Assembly: GCA_964423545.1 (NCBI GenBank)
Contig: CAYRFV010000053.1
Span: forward strand, 1-23,218
Source: JALOOE01 sp964423545
Lineage (GTDB): Bacteria > Chloroflexota > Anaerolineae > CG2-30-64-16
DNA length: 23,218 bases
Reading direction: 5' to 3'
The position numbers were made by a program, and so were the translations under genes. Below are positions 22,979-23,218 of this stretch, piece after piece (position 1 is the first letter of the stretch; the number at the start of each line of letters is the position of its first letter). The notes beneath the pieces are model-generated. The model was not told the origin of the DNA. It worked only from the letters and a program-made list of their open reading frames with translations, and did no database searches.

Positions 22979-23057
22979 GGATGGCCAGGGCACAAAGGGC
23001 CGACGCCGCACCATGGCGTTGCCGCGGCGCTCCCCAAAAAGACTCAAGCCTGACGCT

Positions 23058-23218
23058 TCATGTCGTATGGAACACTTCCTCCATCTCGGACCACCATTCC
23101 CCCTGGCCGCGTGACGGAACCGGCTGCTGCATCGGCATCATGATCGCCCACCACTCCTGCGTCTTCGAGGGTTCGACTAGGTCCTTAGCCGGTTACGTTT
23201 GCGGACTGCCAAACGTAA
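23058..23218 (-). pseudogene. rhaM: L-rhamnose mutarotase-like C-terminal part, apparently frameshifted, cut by the right edge
   Basis: The last 44 in-frame residues (from 23192 to the stop at 23058) contain SKTQEWWAIMMPMQQPVP and GEWWSEMEEVFHTT, the distinctive end of the RhaM mutarotase family (COG3254), which equilibrates alpha and beta L-rhamnose (some members act on L-fucose). Reading upstream, this frame meets a TAA at 23195-23193. The neighbouring frame from the edge gives YVWQSANVTG, which would continue into KDLVEPSKTQ if one base near 23187 were removed, with spacing close to that of intact homologues as I remember them. So the gene seems frameshifted, or the sequence has an error near the contig end. 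It is the first visible gene of the deoxysugar operon, ending 113 nt before the URO-D-like start. Confidence 0.68.
23193..23218. repeat. Perfect 9-bp inverted repeat at the right edge
   Basis: ttacgtttg (23193-23201) and caaacgtaa (23210-23218) are perfect inverted copies around an 8-nt spacer, ending on the very last base of the window. It lies inside the mutarotase coding region, where a regulatory palindrome would not be expected. It may be chance, or an assembly artefact at a contig end. Confidence 0.7.

Overview
The window is a GC-rich bacterial segment, probably from Chloroflexota (Anaerolineae/Caldilineae-like). This is an inference from gene content and style: a MurF-alanine racemase fusion, a prfA-prmC-tsaC-glycosyltransferase-murJ cluster, small basic tail-anchored proteins, and promoters with extended -10 boxes that sometimes sit right at the start codon. 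Both ends cut through genes, so it looks like a contig or contig fragment. I see no tRNA, rRNA, CRISPR array or transposase.

Left part, minus strand (1-8957). The edge holds the N-terminal half of a glycyl radical enzyme closely resembling trans-4-hydroxy-L-proline dehydratase, with its own promoter and Shine-Dalgarno. Upstream lies a compact housekeeping operon read as apt, prfA (RF1), prmC (methylates RF1), a Cof-type HAD phosphatase, tsaC (tRNA t6A synthesis), a GT4 glycosyltransferase, an RfaE2/HldE-type nucleotidyltransferase and murJ (lipid II flippase). It joins purine salvage, translation termination, tRNA modification and envelope sugar/peptidoglycan work. An internal promoter in front of the glycosyltransferase would give a leaderless message for the last three genes.

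Middle part, plus strand (9189-15914). It contains a secreted M14 zinc carboxypeptidase with a C-terminal Ig-like region, a MurF-Alr fusion (D-alanine supply plus D-Ala-D-Ala ligation to the peptidoglycan precursor), and three genes I do not recognise: a 376-aa helical protein with a hydrophobic C-terminal segment, a 77-aa small protein, and a 276-aa polytopic membrane protein starting 2 nt after it. A small tail-anchored protein follows on the minus strand with a near-consensus sigma70 promoter.

Right part (16426-23218). A plus-strand SDR dehydrogenase with an unusual insertion converges on a minus-strand deoxysugar operon read as rhaM-like mutarotase (C-terminal part only, apparently frameshifted), a URO-D-superfamily protein, a radical SAM/SPASM-like enzyme, an L-fucose isomerase-family enzyme and a rhamnulokinase. 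Mutarotase, isomerase and kinase are the expected steps of L-rhamnose or L-fucose breakdown. The URO-D-like and radical SAM proteins, tightly coupled inside the same operon, are not part of the textbook pathway and are the most interesting unexplained element. No aldolase, transporter or regulator for the pathway lies inside the window.
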